This document shows, piece by piece, positions 30,022-39,564 of a stretch of 39,564 bases of DNA. The notes under the pieces are model-generated. The model was not told where the DNA came from and did no database searches. It saw only the letters and a program-made list of their open reading frames with translations. The position numbers were made by a program, and so were the translations under genes. Every line of letters starts with the position of its first letter. Positions within the stretch are counted from its first letter, which is position 1. Source of the stretch: Schaedlerella sp. (GTDB lineage Bacteria > Bacillota > Clostridia > Lachnospirales > Lachnospiraceae); contig JAHHTO010000004.1 in assembly GCA_020024595.1 (NCBI GenBank), positions 1 through 39,564 of the forward strand. Reading direction: 5' to 3'.

Positions 30022-31731
30022 ATGATACAGACATCAACAGAATTAAGAAATTTATTAAAACGAATCGATCACAAAAGTTATCCGGCTTATAAGGATACAA
30101 AAGGGATGTATCAGTTCCCAGGATATGTGCTGTCTATTGACCATGTGCAGGGAGACCCGTTTGCCTCTCCGTCAAAAGTCAGTGTTCATGTGAAGGGGAG
30201 CGGCGCAGGATTTCCAAAAGAATTATTCAGCAGGAACTATCAGAGAATTGCATTACAGGATGATCTGACAAGGCAGTTTGGCCGTGTTGTGGAGAAGTTT
30301 GCGTTCAAGGCAAAAGGATCCGGAAAGAGTGGTCTGATTTCAGTCAGCCGCTGTGGACAGGAAGTGTTGGAGAGAACAGCATGTCAGATCGATATGGCAA
30401 GCGGAGATATAGTGATGCGGATGGAAATCGGTTTTCCGGCAAATGGAAGAACAATCAATGCGCGAGAACTGGAGAAGATATTGTTTGAATTTCTTCCTGA
30501 ATGTGTGAAGAGGTCATTGTATTATAATAATGCAGATAAGAAACATATTCGAGAGGTCATTGAACTGGCAGAAGATCAGGAGTATATCAGGGAACAGCTG
30601 AAAGAACAGGGACTTGTGGCGTTTGTGGCAAATGGAGCTGTTCTTCCGAGAGAGTCAGGCGTATCTGCTCGTCCGATGAGAGGGGCAGTAGCATTTGCTT
30701 CGCCGAAGGAAATGGAAGTAACACTGGAACTGCCGCATAAAGGTATGCTGAAAGGTATGGGAATCCGTAAAGGAATTACGCTGATCGTAGGGGGCGGTTA
30801 TCATGGAAAGTCTACACTGTTAAAGGCGTTGGAATTAGGAGTGTACAATCATGTTTCTGGCGATGGAAGAGAATATGTCATCACGGATGCAACTGCAATG
30901 AAGATTCGTGCGGAGGATGGAAGAAGCATTAAGAAGACGGATATTTCCATGTTTATTAATGATTTGCCGAATGGAAAAGAGACAAGGGGATTCTACACAG
31001 AAGATGCCAGCGGAAGTACGTCACAGGCCGCAAATGTGATTGAGAGCATGGAAGCGGGAGCGGGGACACTTCTGATTGATGAGGATACCAGTGCGACAAA
31101 TTTTATGATTCGCGATGAACTGATGCAGAGAGTGATTCATCGGGAAATGGAGCCAATTACACCATTTATCGACCGGATTCGAGAATTGTATGAATGCTAT
31201 GATGTTTCTACGGTAATCGTAGCCGGAAGTTCAGGAGCATATTTCCACATTGCAGACACAATTGTGCAGATGGATAAATATATACCAAAAGAAATCACGG
31301 CAATTGCCAAAAAAGAAGCGGAGAATTTTCCTGCGCTCAGCGGTCTGGAAGAACCGATGGAAGAACCGATATTTGAGCGCTGTCCGAAGCAGAGCAGAGG
31401 ATTCCGTGGAAATGATAGAATCAAGATGAAGACACTTGGACGAGAAGCGGTACAGATTAACCGAGAGACGATTGATTTTCGGTATATGGAGCAACTGACC
31501 GACAGTGAACAGGTAAGTTCCCTCGGTTATTGTGTGTGTTATGCAGAGAGACACCTTTTCAATGGACGGATGACAGTGCAGGATGTGGTCAAAAAACTGA
31601 TCGAGAAAATAGAGAAGGATGGTCTGGCAGGATTGTGTGAAAATCGTTCCAGTGTGGCAAATCTGGCAATGCCAAGAACGCAGGAAATTTTCGCATGCCT
31701 AAATCGCTACCGAGGAATGGTGTTATTATGA
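30022..31731 (+). CDS. Predicted ABC-class ATPase (PF09818 family)
   Basis: A 569-residue soluble P-loop ATPase without membrane segments. Walker A is GGGYHGKST at 257-265. Walker B is TLLIDEDTSATNFM with D353, E354 and D355. The N-terminal 240 residues (GMYQFPGYVLSIDHVQGDPF) form the domain typical of this family, which includes trypanosome MRB1590, an RNA-editing accessory ATPase. The bacterial function is not established. ATG 30022 has AAGGAGAGG about 8 bases upstream. It overlaps sbcD by 4 bases (ATGA), suggesting coupled translation and perhaps a role near DNA-end processing. Confidence 0.88.
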   Translation: MIQTSTELRNLLKRIDHKSYPAYKDTKGMYQFPGYVLSIDHVQGDPFASPSKVSVHVKGSGAGFPKELFSRNYQRIALQDDLTRQFGRVVEKFAFKAKGSGKSGLISVSRCGQEVLERTACQIDMASGDIVMRMEIGFPANGRTINARELEKILFEFLPECVKRSLYYNNADKKHIREVIELAEDQEYIREQLKEQGLVAFVANGAVLPRESGVSARPMRGAVAFASPKEMEVTLELPHKGMLKGMGIRKGITLIVGGGYHGKSTLLKALELGVYNHVSGDGREYVITDATAMKIRAEDGRSIKKTDISMFINDLPNGKETRGFYTEDASGSTSQAANVIESMEAGAGTLLIDEDTSATNFMIRDELMQRVIHREMEPITPFIDRIRELYECYDVSTVIVAGSSGAYFHIADTIVQMDKYIPKEITAIAKKEAENFPALSGLEEPMEEPIFERCPKQSRGFRGNDRIKMKTLGREAVQINRETIDFRYMEQLTDSEQVSSLGYCVCYAERHLFNGRMTVQDVVKKLIEKIEKDGLAGLCENRSSVANLAMPRTQEIFACLNRYRGMVLL

Positions 31732-32891
31732 GATTTTTTCATTTATCAGATTTACATATCGGAAAGCAGCTGCACAATTATAATCTAAAGACAGATCAAG
31801 AATATATTTTACAGGAAGTTGTGGATTATGCAAAAGAATTGCACCCAGATGCAATTGTAATTGCGGGAGATATATATGATAAATCTGTGCCGTCAGGGGA
31901 GGCGGTTACAGTTTTTGATGAATTTCTTACGAAATTGTCGAGGATTGAACCTAAAATTCCGGTTCTGATCATCGCAGGTAACCATGATTCCGCACAACGG
32001 TTGGATTATGCCAGTCGGATATTGGGGACACAGCAGATTTATATTGCTGGGAATGTGCCGGAAGTGGCAGAAGATCATCTGCAATGTGTGACCTTAGAAG
32101 ATATCTATGGTAAGGTGCATTTCTATTTGCTGCCGTTTTTGAAACCGGGATATGTGAGGGGAAAATTTGATGGAAAGCTGCCGGAGAGCTATCAGGCGGC
32201 GGTGGAGAAGTTGATTCAGAGAGAAGCTGTGAACTGGGAAGAAAGAAATGTTCTGGTGACGCATCAGTTTTATGCAGGCAGCAGTCAGGAACCGGAAACA
32301 TGCGATTCCGAAGTGTTTTCTGTGGGGGGGATCGACAAGATTGAAAGTAGAGTCATTCAGCAGTTTGATTATGCAGCGCTGGGACATTTACATGGGGCGC
32401 AGAAAGTCGGTGCTGAACATGTACGCTATTGTGGAACACTTCTGAAATATTCTGTTAGTGAGGAAAAACAGGAGAAGGCTCTGCACGTTGTAACGCTAGG
32501 GGAAAAAGGTACGGCGGTGCAAGTTGAAAAGTATCCGTTGCATCCGCTTCGGGATGTGCGCCGGGTGTGTGGAAAACTAAAAGAGATCCTTGAGTCGGCT
32601 AATCCTCAGGAAAAGGAAGATTATGTGAGTATTACGTTGACGGATGATGTGGAGCCATATAAACCGAAAGAGCAGTTGGAGCGCATATACTCCCATATTC
32701 TGGAAGTGAGGATTGATAATCGAAGGACAAGACAGCTGTTGGCAGAAATGGATGATGAGGAAGTATTTGCAGATCCATTGTCAATATTTGCAGACTTCTA
32801 TAAAGAAATCCAGGGAAATGAACTGACAGAAGAGGAACAGAAAATTGTGGAAAATGTAATGGAACAAGTGAAAGGAATGGAAAATCAGTGA
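31728..32891 (+). CDS. sbcD: Exonuclease SbcD (Mre11-like nuclease subunit)
   Basis: Metallophosphoesterase subunit of SbcCD, which cuts hairpins and blocked DNA ends. The 387-residue protein has the metal-binding motifs SDLHIG (7-12), AGDIYDKS (46-53), AGNHDS (83-88), THQFY and ALGHLHG. ATG 31728 is coupled to the ATPase stop. The end of the gene overlaps the GTG start of sbcC by 4 bases. Confidence 0.96.
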   Translation: MRFFHLSDLHIGKQLHNYNLKTDQEYILQEVVDYAKELHPDAIVIAGDIYDKSVPSGEAVTVFDEFLTKLSRIEPKIPVLIIAGNHDSAQRLDYASRILGTQQIYIAGNVPEVAEDHLQCVTLEDIYGKVHFYLLPFLKPGYVRGKFDGKLPESYQAAVEKLIQREAVNWEERNVLVTHQFYAGSSQEPETCDSEVFSVGGIDKIESRVIQQFDYAALGHLHGAQKVGAEHVRYCGTLLKYSVSEEKQEKALHVVTLGEKGTAVQVEKYPLHPLRDVRRVCGKLKEILESANPQEKEDYVSITLTDDVEPYKPKEQLERIYSHILEVRIDNRRTRQLLAEMDDEEVFADPLSIFADFYKEIQGNELTEEEQKIVENVMEQVKGMENQ

Positions 32892-35578
32892 GACCAATAA
32901 AATTAACGATGTCAGCATTTGGCTCTTATGCTAGGTATGAAGAGATTGATTTTTCAAAATTGGATAAAGGACTATTTCTAATCACAGGTGATACCGGGGC
33001 AGGAAAAACAACAATTTTTGATGCAATTACGTATGCACTTTATGATAAGACGAGCGGTGGAAGACGAGATGGCAGTATGATGCGAAGCCAATATGCAGAA
33101 GAAGATGCTGCCACTTATGTTGAATATGAATTTTCTTATCGGGGAGAGCGTTACATTGTACAGCGCAACCCGGAATATTATCGTGCAGGAAAACGAAAAA
33201 AGGCAGATGGAACGCTGGGGGTTGTGAAAGAATCATCCAAAGTGTCGTTGCTTATGCCTGATGGGAAAGAATTCCGCGGAAAGAAACGAGAAGTGGATAA
33301 GAAAATAGAAGAGATCATTGGTCTGGATGTAAATCAGTTTACCCAGATTTCGATGATTGCACAGGGAGATTTTTTAAAACTGCTTCATGCGGAATCGAAG
33401 GAACGGAAGAAGATTTTTTCGCACATTTTTCAGACCCGGTATTACTGGATGGTGCAGCAGGTTTTGAAGGAAGAAGCAAAGAAGTTATATACTCAGCTGG
33501 AGGATAATCGAAAAGATTGTCTGCGGGAGATGGAGAGGATAGAAATTCCCCAAAGAGGCTTGACAGAACCTGTAGTATTGTGTGAAAATGCCGGGGTTGA
33601 TGAAGCGTTATGGGACACGTATCAGAGCGCGTGGGAACAGCTATGCTCTTTGGAAATGCCTTCGATGGAAGCGGTGCTGGAACTTCTAGGTCAGCTCATT
33701 GATACTGGAAAAGTATGGGAGAAAGAGGCAGAGATTCAGGTATCAGAACTGGAGAAAGAGTCTGAAAAATTGCGTTTGAAGGTTCAACAGCAAGAAGAAG
33801 TAAATCGATTGTTCTTGGCGTTGGAACAGGCAAAGGGTGAGAAAGAAAAACTGGATGCGGACAAACTCCAAATCGAAGAAATGAAAGTACAGTTGGATGC
33901 GGGAAAGAGAGCGGAAAAGGTAGCTGTATTGGAAACTGCATGGAGAACTGTCAAGAAAGATTTACAACAGGCAGAGCAGGAAGCAGAAAAGCTAAGGGAG
34001 TGGCTGACAACACATGTGGAGCCGGAACAGCAGTTAAAACAAGCATATGAACGGGCGAAAAGTATGTGGGAAGAACGTATGCCGAAATTACAGGAAAAAA
34101 TGATTCGTCTGACAGACTGGCTTCCGCATTATGCACAATGGAAGAAGTTGGAGCAGAAGAGAGAAAATGCAGCCGGAAGATTGGAAAGTTTATTGAAATC
34201 CTGTCAGGAAGCATCGGCAGAATATGAGAAGTTCTATCAACGTTTTTTTGAAGAGCAGGCAGGAATTCTTGCGAAAGATTTGCAAGAAGGCAATCCTTGT
34301 CCTGTATGTGGTTCGACGTTACATCCACAACTGGCAGTCGCCTCTCAGGATGCACCGGAGCAGAAAGATGTGGAGTGTGCAAAGATGCGAAGAGATGCGT
34401 TGGAGCAGGAACGCAGTACTGTGGCAGAAGAATTTCAAAAATTGAGTAGCCAGTGCAAAGCAGAATATGCGATATTGCAGGAAACTGTCCTACAAATACC
34501 GGGGGAAAAACTGCAGCAGGAACTGGCAATGCTTAAACAAGAACGGGAACATTTACAGAAAGAGCAGGAGCAGCTTGGTACTCAGCTTCAAAGATTCATA
34601 GACGAGAGGATTCGTTTTCAGGGGCTTTTAGAGAGCAGGCAGGAGCAGATAGAAGAACTAAAAAAGCGAAAAAAAGAAGCAGAAGAGGTTTGTAAGGAAG
34701 AATGGAAGAAACAGAAATTCACAGGTATAGAGGCGTATAAAAGCGCAATGCAGTGGATTCCGCTACAGAAGAAGCAGGAAAAAGAAATTCTAGACTATGA
34801 ACAGTTAGTGATTCAGACAGAAACAAAGCTGAAGACTTTGGAGGAACAGACAAAGGGAAAGATACCGGGCGATTTGCCGGAGGAAAAGATACGTATCAAG
34901 GAACTGGCGGAAAACCAAAGAAATTGGAAATCGGAACAAATGCGCCGCCACAGTCTGAATGTAAAGAACCAGGAAGCAAGGCAGAAGCTTTGCGCTTATT
35001 ATAAAGATACAGGAGATTTGCAGAAACGCTATGAACAGATGAATCATTTAAATCGGACTGCTAACGGTACGTTGCCAGGAAGTGTGAAGCTGGATTTAGA
35101 GACTTATGTCCAGAGAAAATACTTCAAACAGATTATTCATGCGGCAAACCGGAGATTGGCCAAAATGACATCCAATGATTTTATTCTGCAGTGCAGAGAT
35201 ATTCAGAATCTGAGCAGTCAGGGACAGGCGGGACTTGATCTGGATGTATATCATTTGATGAGTGATACGACTAGGGATGTGAAAACATTGTCTGGCGGAG
35301 AATCTTTCATGGCAGCATTATCTATGGCACTTGGTCTGGCAGATATTGTCCAGAATATGGCAGGGGCAGTAAGCTTGGAAACCATGTTTGTGGACGAAGG
35401 ATTTGGCTCTTTGGATGATAATTCCAGAGAACGTGCAATTCAAATATTAAAAGAACTTGCGGGTGAGAAAGCGTTGGTGGGGATTATCTCACATGTAAAT
35501 GAACTGAAAGAACAAATTGACTGGCAGTTAAATGTTACAAAAACGGATAAGGGAAGCTGTGCAAAGTGGAATTTGTAA
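32888..35578 (+). CDS. sbcC: Exonuclease SbcC (Rad50-like SMC subunit)
   Basis: ATPase and tether subunit of SbcCD. The 896-residue protein has Walker A GDTGAGKT at 34-41 and a central coiled coil (about 175-760) broken by the zinc hook CPVC (C471, C474). The ABC signature LSGGE is at 801-805 and Walker B FVDEGFGSLD has D836 and E837. It is shorter than E. coli SbcC (about 1,050), as is common in clostridia. The start is a GTG overlapping the sbcD stop. A strong terminator follows. Confidence 0.96.
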   Translation: MRPIKLTMSAFGSYARYEEIDFSKLDKGLFLITGDTGAGKTTIFDAITYALYDKTSGGRRDGSMMRSQYAEEDAATYVEYEFSYRGERYIVQRNPEYYRAGKRKKADGTLGVVKESSKVSLLMPDGKEFRGKKREVDKKIEEIIGLDVNQFTQISMIAQGDFLKLLHAESKERKKIFSHIFQTRYYWMVQQVLKEEAKKLYTQLEDNRKDCLREMERIEIPQRGLTEPVVLCENAGVDEALWDTYQSAWEQLCSLEMPSMEAVLELLGQLIDTGKVWEKEAEIQVSELEKESEKLRLKVQQQEEVNRLFLALEQAKGEKEKLDADKLQIEEMKVQLDAGKRAEKVAVLETAWRTVKKDLQQAEQEAEKLREWLTTHVEPEQQLKQAYERAKSMWEERMPKLQEKMIRLTDWLPHYAQWKKLEQKRENAAGRLESLLKSCQEASAEYEKFYQRFFEEQAGILAKDLQEGNPCPVCGSTLHPQLAVASQDAPEQKDVECAKMRRDALEQERSTVAEEFQKLSSQCKAEYAILQETVLQIPGEKLQQELAMLKQEREHLQKEQEQLGTQLQRFIDERIRFQGLLESRQEQIEELKKRKKEAEEVCKEEWKKQKFTGIEAYKSAMQWIPLQKKQEKEILDYEQLVIQTETKLKTLEEQTKGKIPGDLPEEKIRIKELAENQRNWKSEQMRRHSLNVKNQEARQKLCAYYKDTGDLQKRYEQMNHLNRTANGTLPGSVKLDLETYVQRKYFKQIIHAANRRLAKMTSNDFILQCRDIQNLSSQGQAGLDLDVYHLMSDTTRDVKTLSGGESFMAALSMALGLADIVQNMAGAVSLETMFVDEGFGSLDDNSRERAIQILKELAGEKALVGIISHVNELKEQIDWQLNVTKTDKGSCAKWNL

Positions 35579-35580
35579 AG

Positions 35581-35621
35581 AACGATCGGATATGGAATGA
35601 TTCTATATCCGATCGTTTTTT
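35581..35621 (+). terminator. Terminator after sbcC
   Basis: A 13-bp stem (35581-35593 with 35605-35617) extended by an inner GAAT/ATTC pair and followed by six Ts. Confidence 0.93.
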
Positions 35622-35808
35622 GTTTAAACCACATTATTTTTAAAGTTTCCACATATCATCGTCACATTTCAAACACAGAACATTCACAAATACCAATTAC
35701 CATAAAAATGTTCTTTTTTTAAACTTACTGCTCGTATGTATTATATGGAACAGCCAAAACTAAGAACTCTTATGAATGCAGATGATTTTAGAACAGGGAG
35801 GTAAGAAT

Positions 35809-36768
35809 TTGATTGAAGTAAAGAATCTGGTAAAAAAATATGGAGATCATTTAGCAGTAGATCATCTTGATTTTCGGTTAGAACCAGGGAAAATTTATGG
35901 GTTTTTGGGACCTAACGGCGCTGGGAAATCCACTACAATGAATATTATGACAGGGTATCTCGGGGCGACGGAAGGAGAAGTGTTGATCGATGGATGTGAT
36001 ATTTTGAAAGAACCTGAGGAGGCAAAAAGACACATTGGTTATCTTCCGGAACTGCCGCCGCTTTATACAGATATGAAAGTATCGGAGTATTTGGAATTTG
36101 TGGCAGAATTGAAAGGAATCTCAAAGATCCGGCGGGAATCTGATATCGAAGAAGTAATGAAGTTAACAAAGCTTGTGGATGTGGAAGGGAGATTGATTCG
36201 GAATCTTTCCAAAGGGTATCGGCAGCGAGTTGGTCTGGCACAGGCAATTTTAGGATTTCCGGATATTATCATTCTTGATGAGCCTACAGTAGGTCTTGAT
36301 CCGAAGCAGATTATAGAAATTCGGGAACTGATCCGAAATTTATCGAAAAAACATACTGTTATTTTAAGTTCACATATTCTTGCGGAAGTGCGGGAAGTGT
36401 GTGATTACATCTTGATTATTTCTAAGGGAAAATTAGTGGCAAGTGATACCCCAGAGAAGCTTGAGCGGTTGATGAATGAATCTGAAAGTGTAGAGCTTGA
36501 ATCGAAAATACATCCAAATATGGTACGGGAAATCTTGAGTTCCGTTGAGGGCATTGATGCAGTTGAAATTGAAAAAACAGAAAATGAAACGACGTATGCC
36601 AAAATAGAGGTAAAAGCAGGATATGATATCCGAGAGGCAGTATTTCTGGCATTTGCGGAGAAAAAGGTGCCGCTTTTGATGCTGAAAACAGTGAAAGTCA
36701 GTCTGGAAGAAGTATTTATGGAACTGACACAGAGAGAGGAGGATGTAAATCATGCTGGCAATTTATAA
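35809..36768 (+). CDS. ABC transporter ATP-binding protein, GldA-like
   Basis: A 319-residue ATPase of an ABC-2 type exporter. Walker A is GPNGAGKST at 34-42, the signature is LSKGYRQRV, Walker B is IIILDEPTVGLD, and the switch histidine is in SSHILAEV. The C-terminal 80 residues are an extra domain common in this subfamily. A TTG start at 35809 is chosen for GGGAGG 7 bases upstream; the frame is open earlier without a ribosome site. It overlaps the permease gene by 17 bases. Confidence 0.92.
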   Translation: MIEVKNLVKKYGDHLAVDHLDFRLEPGKIYGFLGPNGAGKSTTMNIMTGYLGATEGEVLIDGCDILKEPEEAKRHIGYLPELPPLYTDMKVSEYLEFVAELKGISKIRRESDIEEVMKLTKLVDVEGRLIRNLSKGYRQRVGLAQAILGFPDIIILDEPTVGLDPKQIIEIRELIRNLSKKHTVILSSHILAEVREVCDYILIISKGKLVASDTPEKLERLMNESESVELESKIHPNMVREILSSVEGIDAVEIEKTENETTYAKIEVKAGYDIREAVFLAFAEKKVPLLMLKTVKVSLEEVFMELTQREEDVNHAGNL

Positions 36769-37618
36769 ACGTGAAGTGAAATCCTATTTTCAATCCATGA
36801 CAGGGTGTGTGTTTGTGGCATTTCTGGTTGCATTTACAGGGATTTACTTTACTGCTTACAACCTTATTGCCGGATATCCGTATTTTTCCTACACACTGTC
36901 AGGTTCTCTGATCGTATTTCTTGTAGGGATCCCACTGATTACGATGAAGAGTTTTGCGGAAGAACGAAAGAATAAGACAGATCAGTTGCTTCTGACAGCT
37001 CCGGTCAGTCTGACAAAAGTAGTTTTAGGAAAATATCTGGCGATGGCGACCGTAGTTGCTGTTCCAAATCTTATTTTTTGTCTGTTTCCGCTTTTGATCA
37101 AATTGAATGGAGTGGCATATTTAAAAGTGGATTATCTATCCATTGGCGTGTTTTTTCTGCTGGGATGTGTGTACATTGCAATCGGAATGTTCATGTCTGC
37201 ATTGACAGAAAGTCAGATTATTGCATTTATCAGTACATTTGGTGTGCTGCTTGTATTGTATTTATGGAATGGATTAACAGAGTTCCTTCCCTCTGCTCCG
37301 CTTGATTGTATGCTTGGGCTGATTCTGCTCCTGAGTCTGATCGTGCTTTATATCTGGCAAATGACATCTAACTGGGCGATGTGTGCGGTGAGTGAAGCAG
37401 CAATTGTAATTGGATGTGTCGTGACTTATATAGTAAAATCAAGCCTGTTTGAAAACCTTCTGACGAGGCTTCTTGGGAAGTTGGCTTTGGCAAATGTATT
37501 TACAGGGATCACACAAAATAGCATTGTGGATGTAAGCGGGATTCTCTTATATCTGTCTGTTATCTTTGTATTTATCTTTTTGACAATACAAGCAATTCAG
37601 AAAAGATGTTGGAGTTAG
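36752..37618 (+). CDS. ABC-2 type permease, GldF-like
   Basis: A 288-residue membrane protein with six predicted helices. It begins MLAIYKREVKSYFQSMTG, the usual cytoplasmic entry of ABC-2 permeases. The conserved EERKNKTDQLLLTAPVSLTK follows the second helix, matching GldF-type permeases. GAGGAGG precedes the ATG. It lies between the ATPase (17-base overlap) and the GldG-like gene (12-base gap), which fixes it in the same operon. Confidence 0.9.
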   Translation: MLAIYKREVKSYFQSMTGCVFVAFLVAFTGIYFTAYNLIAGYPYFSYTLSGSLIVFLVGIPLITMKSFAEERKNKTDQLLLTAPVSLTKVVLGKYLAMATVVAVPNLIFCLFPLLIKLNGVAYLKVDYLSIGVFFLLGCVYIAIGMFMSALTESQIIAFISTFGVLLVLYLWNGLTEFLPSAPLDCMLGLILLLSLIVLYIWQMTSNWAMCAVSEAAIVIGCVVTYIVKSSLFENLLTRLLGKLALANVFTGITQNSIVDVSGILLYLSVIFVFIFLTIQAIQKRCWS

Positions 37619-37630
37619 GAGGGCAGGATC

Positions 37631-39091
37631 GTGGGAAAAATCAAGGCATTATTTGAAACGACTAGAACGAAGCACGGTGCATATAGTGTTGGAGTTACAG
37701 CGGTTGTTGTTGCGATTGTAGTTGTGCTGAATCTGATTGTTGGTCAGCTTCCGGAAAAGTATCGGAACATTGATGTAAGCAGTACAAAAGTATATGAAAT
37801 TACAGATACAAGCAGAAAATTGCTGGGGAATTTGGAAGCGGACGTGACAATCACAGTTCTGGCAGTGAAAGAAGAGACTGATGAGCGCATTCGTACCTTT
37901 TTAGATAAATACAGCGAGTTGTCCAGACACGTTTCTGTAGAGTGGATCGATCCGGTGCTGCATCCGTCTGCATTGACAGAGTATGGAACTGCAGAGAATA
38001 CGATTGTGGTATCTTGCGAAAAAACAGGAAAGACTACAACAGTGGCGTTCAGTGACATAATTGTGTCAGATATGTATGCTTATTATTACACAGGTACAGC
38101 CTCGGAAGCAGAGTTTGACGGAGAAGGGCAGCTGACAAGTGCGGTCAATTATGTGACAAGTGATGCGCAGCAACAGGTGTATCGGACAACGGGACATGGA
38201 GAAGAAACATTATCTTCTACAGTCAGTGATCTGATGAGTAAAAATAATTATAACGTGGCGGAACTGAATCTTTTAATGGCAGGAGTAATTCCCGAGGACT
38301 GCGAATTGCTTCTTATCAATGCGCCGGCAAAGGATTTATCGGAGGATGAAAAGGCAGCAGTAGAAAACTATCTGGTACAGGGAGGCAATGTGATGCTTCT
38401 GCTAGGAGGTAGAAACAGTAGTGAATTGCCAAATCTGTCTGCATTGATGAAAGATTATGGTATGGAATCTGTGGATGGATATATCGCAGATCCGCGGAGA
38501 TGTTATCAGGGAAATTATTACTATCTGTTCCCGCAGCTATCATTGACAGAGGAACTTTCACGAGGGATCAGTTCAGAGATGGTATTGGTGGCTAATGCAC
38601 ACGGATTGACTCTGACAGATGCAGCACGCGATACGATTACAACAACTGCATTTATGAGCAGTTCAGAGGACGCCTATGCTGTAACAGAAGATAACCAGAC
38701 TGTGGGTGCTTATGTATTGGGGGCGGTTGCGACCGAACCGGTAAGTGAAGGAAGCAAAGATGATCCCAAAGATACAAAGAACAATGTGAAAGAAACAGAT
38801 GCGAAAGCAGACCGTAAGAAGAGCAGGTTTACGGTAATTTCTGCAGGCAGCCTAATTGATCCTCAGATTACAGATATGTTTACCACATTGGAAAATACAA
38901 CCATGTTTATGAACGTCGTGACGGAAAATTTTGATGGTGTAGAAAATATATCGATTGAACCAAAGAGTTTGGCAGTGGAATACAATACAGTACATCATGT
39001 TGGATGGTTCAGTTTGTTTGTTATCTTCGGAATTCCGCTGCTGATTCTGATTACCGGATTTGTAGTGTGGCTCAGAAGACGCAAAGCATAG
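37631..39091 (+). CDS. GldG-like ABC auxiliary protein
   Basis: A 486-residue protein of the ABC auxiliary family (PF09822-type). One membrane helix lies near the N terminus (about 17-37) and one at the end (about 460-481), with a large extracytoplasmic domain between them. That domain begins PEKYRNIDVSSTKVYEITDT, the usual stretch of GldG-like proteins, and includes a charged linker (KDDPKDTKNNVKE) near residue 380. The GTG at 37631 has GGAGGG upstream. It likely serves the ABC system encoded by the two preceding genes. Confidence 0.88.
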   Translation: MGKIKALFETTRTKHGAYSVGVTAVVVAIVVVLNLIVGQLPEKYRNIDVSSTKVYEITDTSRKLLGNLEADVTITVLAVKEETDERIRTFLDKYSELSRHVSVEWIDPVLHPSALTEYGTAENTIVVSCEKTGKTTTVAFSDIIVSDMYAYYYTGTASEAEFDGEGQLTSAVNYVTSDAQQQVYRTTGHGEETLSSTVSDLMSKNNYNVAELNLLMAGVIPEDCELLLINAPAKDLSEDEKAAVENYLVQGGNVMLLLGGRNSSELPNLSALMKDYGMESVDGYIADPRRCYQGNYYYLFPQLSLTEELSRGISSEMVLVANAHGLTLTDAARDTITTTAFMSSSEDAYAVTEDNQTVGAYVLGAVATEPVSEGSKDDPKDTKNNVKETDAKADRKKSRFTVISAGSLIDPQITDMFTTLENTTMFMNVVTENFDGVENISIEPKSLAVEYNTVHHVGWFSLFVIFGIPLLILITGFVVWLRRRKA

Positions 39092-39120
39092 AATGATAAT
39101 ACAGAAAGGGGAGGAATTAT

Positions 39121-39564
39121 ATGAATAAAAAAACAAGGCGACTTATTATACTGATCGGTATATTTCTACTGCTTCTTCTGATATTGTCTGGGATTCGCAC
39201 ATGGAATCAAAAGCAGGAGGAAAAGAGGACAGAAGAATTTGAATCAGAAAAAATCTATGCAACAGACTTGGCAGATGTTTGTAAGATCAGTTACAGCATA
39301 GGGAATGGTGAGCTGACATTTGAAAAACAAAATGATGCATGGGTGTATGAACAAGACAAAGATTTTCCGCTCAAGCAGGGTGTGTTAAAAAGAATTGCGG
39401 ATACATTTGGAAAGTTGGAAGTAGAACGGGAATTAAAACATCGGGATGAGATGGAAGTATATGGTCTGGATACGCCGGCATATTTTATTGAACTGACAGA
39501 TGCGGAAGGGAACAGTACCGTTTTGAATTTCGGGAATGCAGTAAATGACAGTTATTATCTAAAT
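39121..39564 (+). CDS. DUF4340 domain protein, cut by the window edge
   Basis: The first 148 codons are visible; the gene continues beyond the window. An N-terminal membrane helix (about 8-24) is followed by an extracytoplasmic region with YGLDTPAYFIELTDAEG, a typical DUF4340 stretch. GGGGAGG stands upstream of the ATG, 30 bases after the GldG-like gene. DUF4340 proteins commonly sit at the end of GldA/F/G-type operons and probably work with them. Exact function unknown. Confidence 0.85.
   Translation, partial: MNKKTRRLIILIGIFLLLLLILSGIRTWNQKQEEKRTEEFESEKIYATDLADVCKISYSIGNGELTFEKQNDAWVYEQDKDFPLKQGVLKRIADTFGKLEVERELKHRDEMEVYGLDTPAYFIELTDAEGNSTVLNFGNAVNDSYYLN

Overview
The window looks like a low-GC Firmicute chromosome segment, most probably from a Lachnospiraceae-type gut clostridium. 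Pointers are YlmC/YmxH next to nrdR, type III glutamine synthetase, class II aldolase, PyrD/PyrK with a DUF6320-type acyltransferase, a CIRCE (HrcA) operator, AGGAGG ribosome sites and many TTG/GTG starts. The genus cannot be fixed from sequence alone. No rRNA, tRNA or CRISPR array was seen.

Layout. Positions 1 to about 1760 are accessory DNA: small AT-rich genes, one frameshifted, and a double-HTH regulator. This block ends abruptly inside an S8 (subtilisin/Csp-like) protease gene, of which only the C-terminal half remains. Next come nth and, behind a perfect CIRCE element, lon-nudix-DNA-deoxyinosine glycosylase-NMN adenylyltransferase-like, a compact protein, DNA and nucleotide quality-control run. 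From 7.5 to 12.8 kb are monocistronic genes separated by strong terminators: hemolysin III, an ECF S component, two small proteins, YmxH, nrdR, bioY with a BirA-type operator on its promoter, and a flavodoxin followed in frame by a YgbA remnant. From 12.8 to 15.6 kb an esterase overlaps a condensation/acyltransferase-DUF6320 membrane protein.

The middle is nucleotide biosynthesis: pyrF-pyrK-pyrD behind a leader terminator, then pyrE with its own promoter and a 49-residue membrane protein. A VanZ-like protein, a small membrane protein and an M29-like aminopeptidase lead into purE-purM-purN-purD. Central metabolism follows with fba and type III glutamine synthetase; the latter has a promoter-proximal terminator hairpin. 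A translationally coupled trio (ABC-class ATPase, sbcD, sbcC) comes next. The window ends in a GldA/GldF/GldG-like ABC system plus a DUF4340 protein cut by the window edge.

Best leads: HrcA control of lon and the repair genes behind it, the protease/mobile-element junction, the ATPase-SbcDC coupling, the flavodoxin-YgbA junction, the esterase/acyltransferase pair, and the leader hairpins before pyrF and glnN.
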